Of a DNA stretch of 64,000 nucleotides, positions 61,616-64,000 are shown in pieces. The position numbers and the translations under genes are program-made. The notes under the pieces are model-generated. The model made no database searches, had not been told where the DNA came from, and saw nothing but the letters and a program-made list of their open reading frames with translations. Position 1 is the stretch's first letter, and each line of letters opens with the position of its first letter. This stretch comes from Populus alba (taxonomy: Eukaryota > Streptophyta > Magnoliopsida > Malpighiales > Salicaceae), in contig NC_133297.1 in the NCBI RefSeq assembly GCF_005239225.2, positions 6,394,392-6,458,391 of the forward strand, written 5' to 3'.

Positions 61616-64000
61616 CTGTCTGTAGCAATTTGATTGCAGATTTCTTTTTGGAAACAATCAACATTTTAATTTCACTTTCCAAGATATAAATAATAGAAAT
61701 AAAGGGGTTGTGTGCACCTCGAGTCCTGTGGTAGCGTTTTGTAATTAAATTCTTCTCTCGGGGATAAAACTGGAATAACATGTGAAGCAATCAAGCTTGT
61801 GGCGTCCGATTTGTAAAACCTTCACAAGAACGGAACCCACCACAGGATCTGTCCATTTTTTTGTCTTTTTCATGCGCTCTCTAGTTGAAATGCAGCATCG
61901 ATGCCAAATCCATCATTGACAGTCTTTTGGATGTTATTAAGAAAAGAAAAGGTGATCATTGATATTACGTCAATTTAAAATATCGACATTTTAACTATTT
62001 TAAATTTATCGTTTTTACAATAAATCCAATCATTTTTCTTAAAATAATTATGTTTCTACTTTTTTTTTTTAACTGAAAATCATCAATTCACAATCCCAAT
62101 TGGATTGCGATAATATTTAAGATTGCAACATGATTTTTTTAAAATAGTTTTTATTTTTGATACCAGCAAAATAAAATAATTAAAAATTATTAAAAAAATT
62201 AATTTAAAATTCAAAAATATTTTGTAACACAAAATCAAACACAGCCTTCCATTGGCATGACTAAAATTTCGACAACTTTCAACGAACGCAACCGTGTCTG
62301 CCCCAAATATTGAAAATCTGATTCAACCATGGAGACAAGACAAGGAGATAAAAAAGAGCCTTAAAATTCAATGATTGGTAGTTGTGGATTTCACAGGTGA
62401 TTCGATTGTTGATTTCGGAGAATTTTTATAATACACATTAAATAATTAATAGCATCTCTCATGAGCCCATTTTAAAAAATATATTGATCATCGGATCCAA
62501 ATAAAATGGTTGAATTGATAGTACACCGACTGACTCGGAGCTCGGCTCAAAACTTCTTTTCTTAGGCCTTATTTATTTACTGAAAAGTAGTTTTTTTTAG
62601 AAAATAAATTCCGAGAAAGTATTTTCCGATGTTTGGTAGTGTAATAAAAAATAAATTGAAAAATACTTTCCAGTGTTTGGTTATGTCATGGAAAATGAGT
62701 TGGAAAATAACTTATTAGTATTTTTTTCTCAAGTTTATTAAAATAATGAGAAACAAATCTTACAAATTAAAAAGTTGAATGAGAATGAAATTGAAAAAAA
62801 ATATAATTTCATAAATTATCTCAAATAAAATAAATAATAATCAAAATAATAGAGATCAAATCTAAAAAATTAAAAATAATGATGGAAAGTGTTTTCCATT
62901 GACTGGAAATGATAATCAAAATGAAAACCAAGCCAACTTTTTCTTTTACTGGAAAGTGTTTTCCGTTGATCAACTTCCTAATTGTAAACAAGCACAAGAA
63001 AGTTTAGAAAATGATTTCCTGAAAACCACTTTTTAAAAAACAAACACAGCTAAAGAAAAATACTTTTCTGAAAACCAAGCTAAATTTTTCTTTAACTGAA
63101 ATATTTTTCGTTTACTAAAAAATATTTTCCGTTGACTAGAAAGTGTTTTTCGTTGACCAACTTTTCTAATAACAAACAAATACAGAAAAGTTTGGAAAAT
63201 AGTTTTCCAGAAACTACTTTCCAGAAAACAAATATGACCTTAAAGTATTTCAGATTTGTCTGATTTGAGAAGTAAAAAATTATTTTTTCAGAAAACAAAC
63301 ATGGCCTTAAAGTGTTTTAGATTTGTCTGATTTGAGAAGTGAAGGACTATTTCTCTGATTTCTTTTTAAAGTTTCATTTTTCTCTTCAAAGAATTGTTAA
63401 GCAGCTTGCAAAGGTGCCAAGCACCTATCCAAATGCTTTACATTTGATTACGTATTTTTATTATTGATCAGAGAAATCGAAAGGCAAAAGGTTATAATAT
63501 TTCCTTACGAATGGAACTGTTTACATTTTTTTTTTTTCATAAATAAGTACTCCCCGGAGAAGAAGCGGTATTGATCAACACAGAGTCATCACAACTGCGA
63601 GCGAAAGCGCTTCTTAGCATAAAAAGAAGATGAGCAAAAATCTTGGAACCCTTATTTGGTACGACGATAGTTTCACGACCGACGACTTGACAGCAATTCC
63701 CAAACTAAAGCTTCGAGGCAGTGGTTGGATTTCTGGCTCGATTTGTTGTTGCGAATGTTCTAAGAAGCCCTTCTTGAGTTACTGACACAATGTGCTGTCC
63801 ATCAATACATGAATAAATTCAGTTCGGAGTTTTCTCTTGTCTATCAATCACAACTCCACTTGTTAAAGAGAAAAAAAGCAGCAGAAAATAGAGAGAGAAG
63901 CATGACAACAATAATAAAAAACATGGTTGCACCATCATAGAAATAAATGATTATTTATATAGTAGAGTTAATTTACCTCTCCTTTTCTATTGAACATTTC
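61616..64000. other. Intergenic region at right end
   Basis: The first 200 bases or so are the promoter and leader side of the F-box gene. A Tourist-like MITE occupies 62565-63306. From 63540 the base composition is more mixed and could belong to a gene running past the window edge, but no reading frame I tried is convincing. Confidence 0.45.
62565..63306. mobile_element. Tourist/PIF-Harbinger-like MITE with duplicated end
   Basis: The left end is GGCCTTATTTATTTACTGAA and the right end, read on the minus strand, is GGCCATGTTTGTTTTCTGAA, so the termini are inverted repeats. TTA flanks both sides (62562-62564 and 63307-63309), the 3-bp duplication typical of this superfamily. Inside, an AGTGTTTTCCGTTGA-type unit recurs at about 62887, 62955, 63125 and 63141. 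The right end plus adjoining DNA (AGATTTGTCTGATTTGAGAA) occurs twice in tandem about 67 bases apart. It has no coding capacity. Confidence 0.65.

Noticed and set aside
63600..63800. Possible gene edge at the right end of the window
   Set aside because: Base composition is more mixed, but all frames on both strands are short or lack a recognised motif.

Overview
The window is nuclear DNA from a woody eudicot, most likely a Salicaceae species (Populus or Salix). I infer this from GT-AG introns, AT-rich intergenic DNA, long TA microsatellites, plant-only gene families (MCTP, AHL, BSK, VCCN, kiwellin, UGT73) and the style of the small repeats. I saw no prokaryotic operon, CRISPR array or organellar DNA.

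Layout: 1-2400 is AT-rich with one small MITE. An MCTP-family C2/transmembrane protein gene (4006-7032, +) has a 5'UTR intron. Kiwellin (ripening-related) sequences follow: an antisense fragment (7786-7856), an expressible copy with a lost stop (8482-9132, +), a copy with one nonsense codon (13149-13718, +) and a multiply broken copy (14382-14959, +). Two tRNA-derived SINEs lie head to tail between them. A five-exon AT-hook/PPC gene (15773-19421, -) is followed by about 7 kb of gene-poor DNA, then an 82-residue lysine-rich protein gene (26750-27188, -) and a ten-exon BSK3-type gene (28646-32766, +). A UGT73-type glycosyltransferase pseudogene (33496-34883, -), a Pro/Ala-repeat protein gene (35598-37574, -) and an intact kiwellin (38498-39055, -) come next. 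About 2.3 kb of palindrome-bearing repeats (40570-42880) separate this from a 61-residue membrane-protein gene (43168-44963, +) whose intron holds a copia remnant. The right third contains a thylakoid chloride channel gene (VCCN1-like, 47329-49893, +), a PYRD riboflavin pseudogene (50811-51882, -), tRNA-Val(CAC) (52474-52547, -), a second copia remnant, a coiled-coil protein gene of unknown function (57675-59173, +) and an F-box/kelch gene (SKIP4-like, 59742-61080, -). A Tourist-like MITE lies at 62565-63306.

The genes do not form one pathway. From memory, the order MCTP, AHL, VCCN1, SKIP4 matches the Arabidopsis interval around At3g61300-At3g61350, so the window looks like an ancestral gene backbone into which kiwellins, a UGT, BSK3 and mobile elements have been inserted or retained. 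I found no clearly new biological system. The most informative signals are the birth-and-death kiwellin family, with a stop-loss, a nonsense copy, a relic and a duplicated promoter; the SINE dimer with three target-site copies; the palindrome cassette array; and three short uncharacterised genes that can only be found by joining exons.
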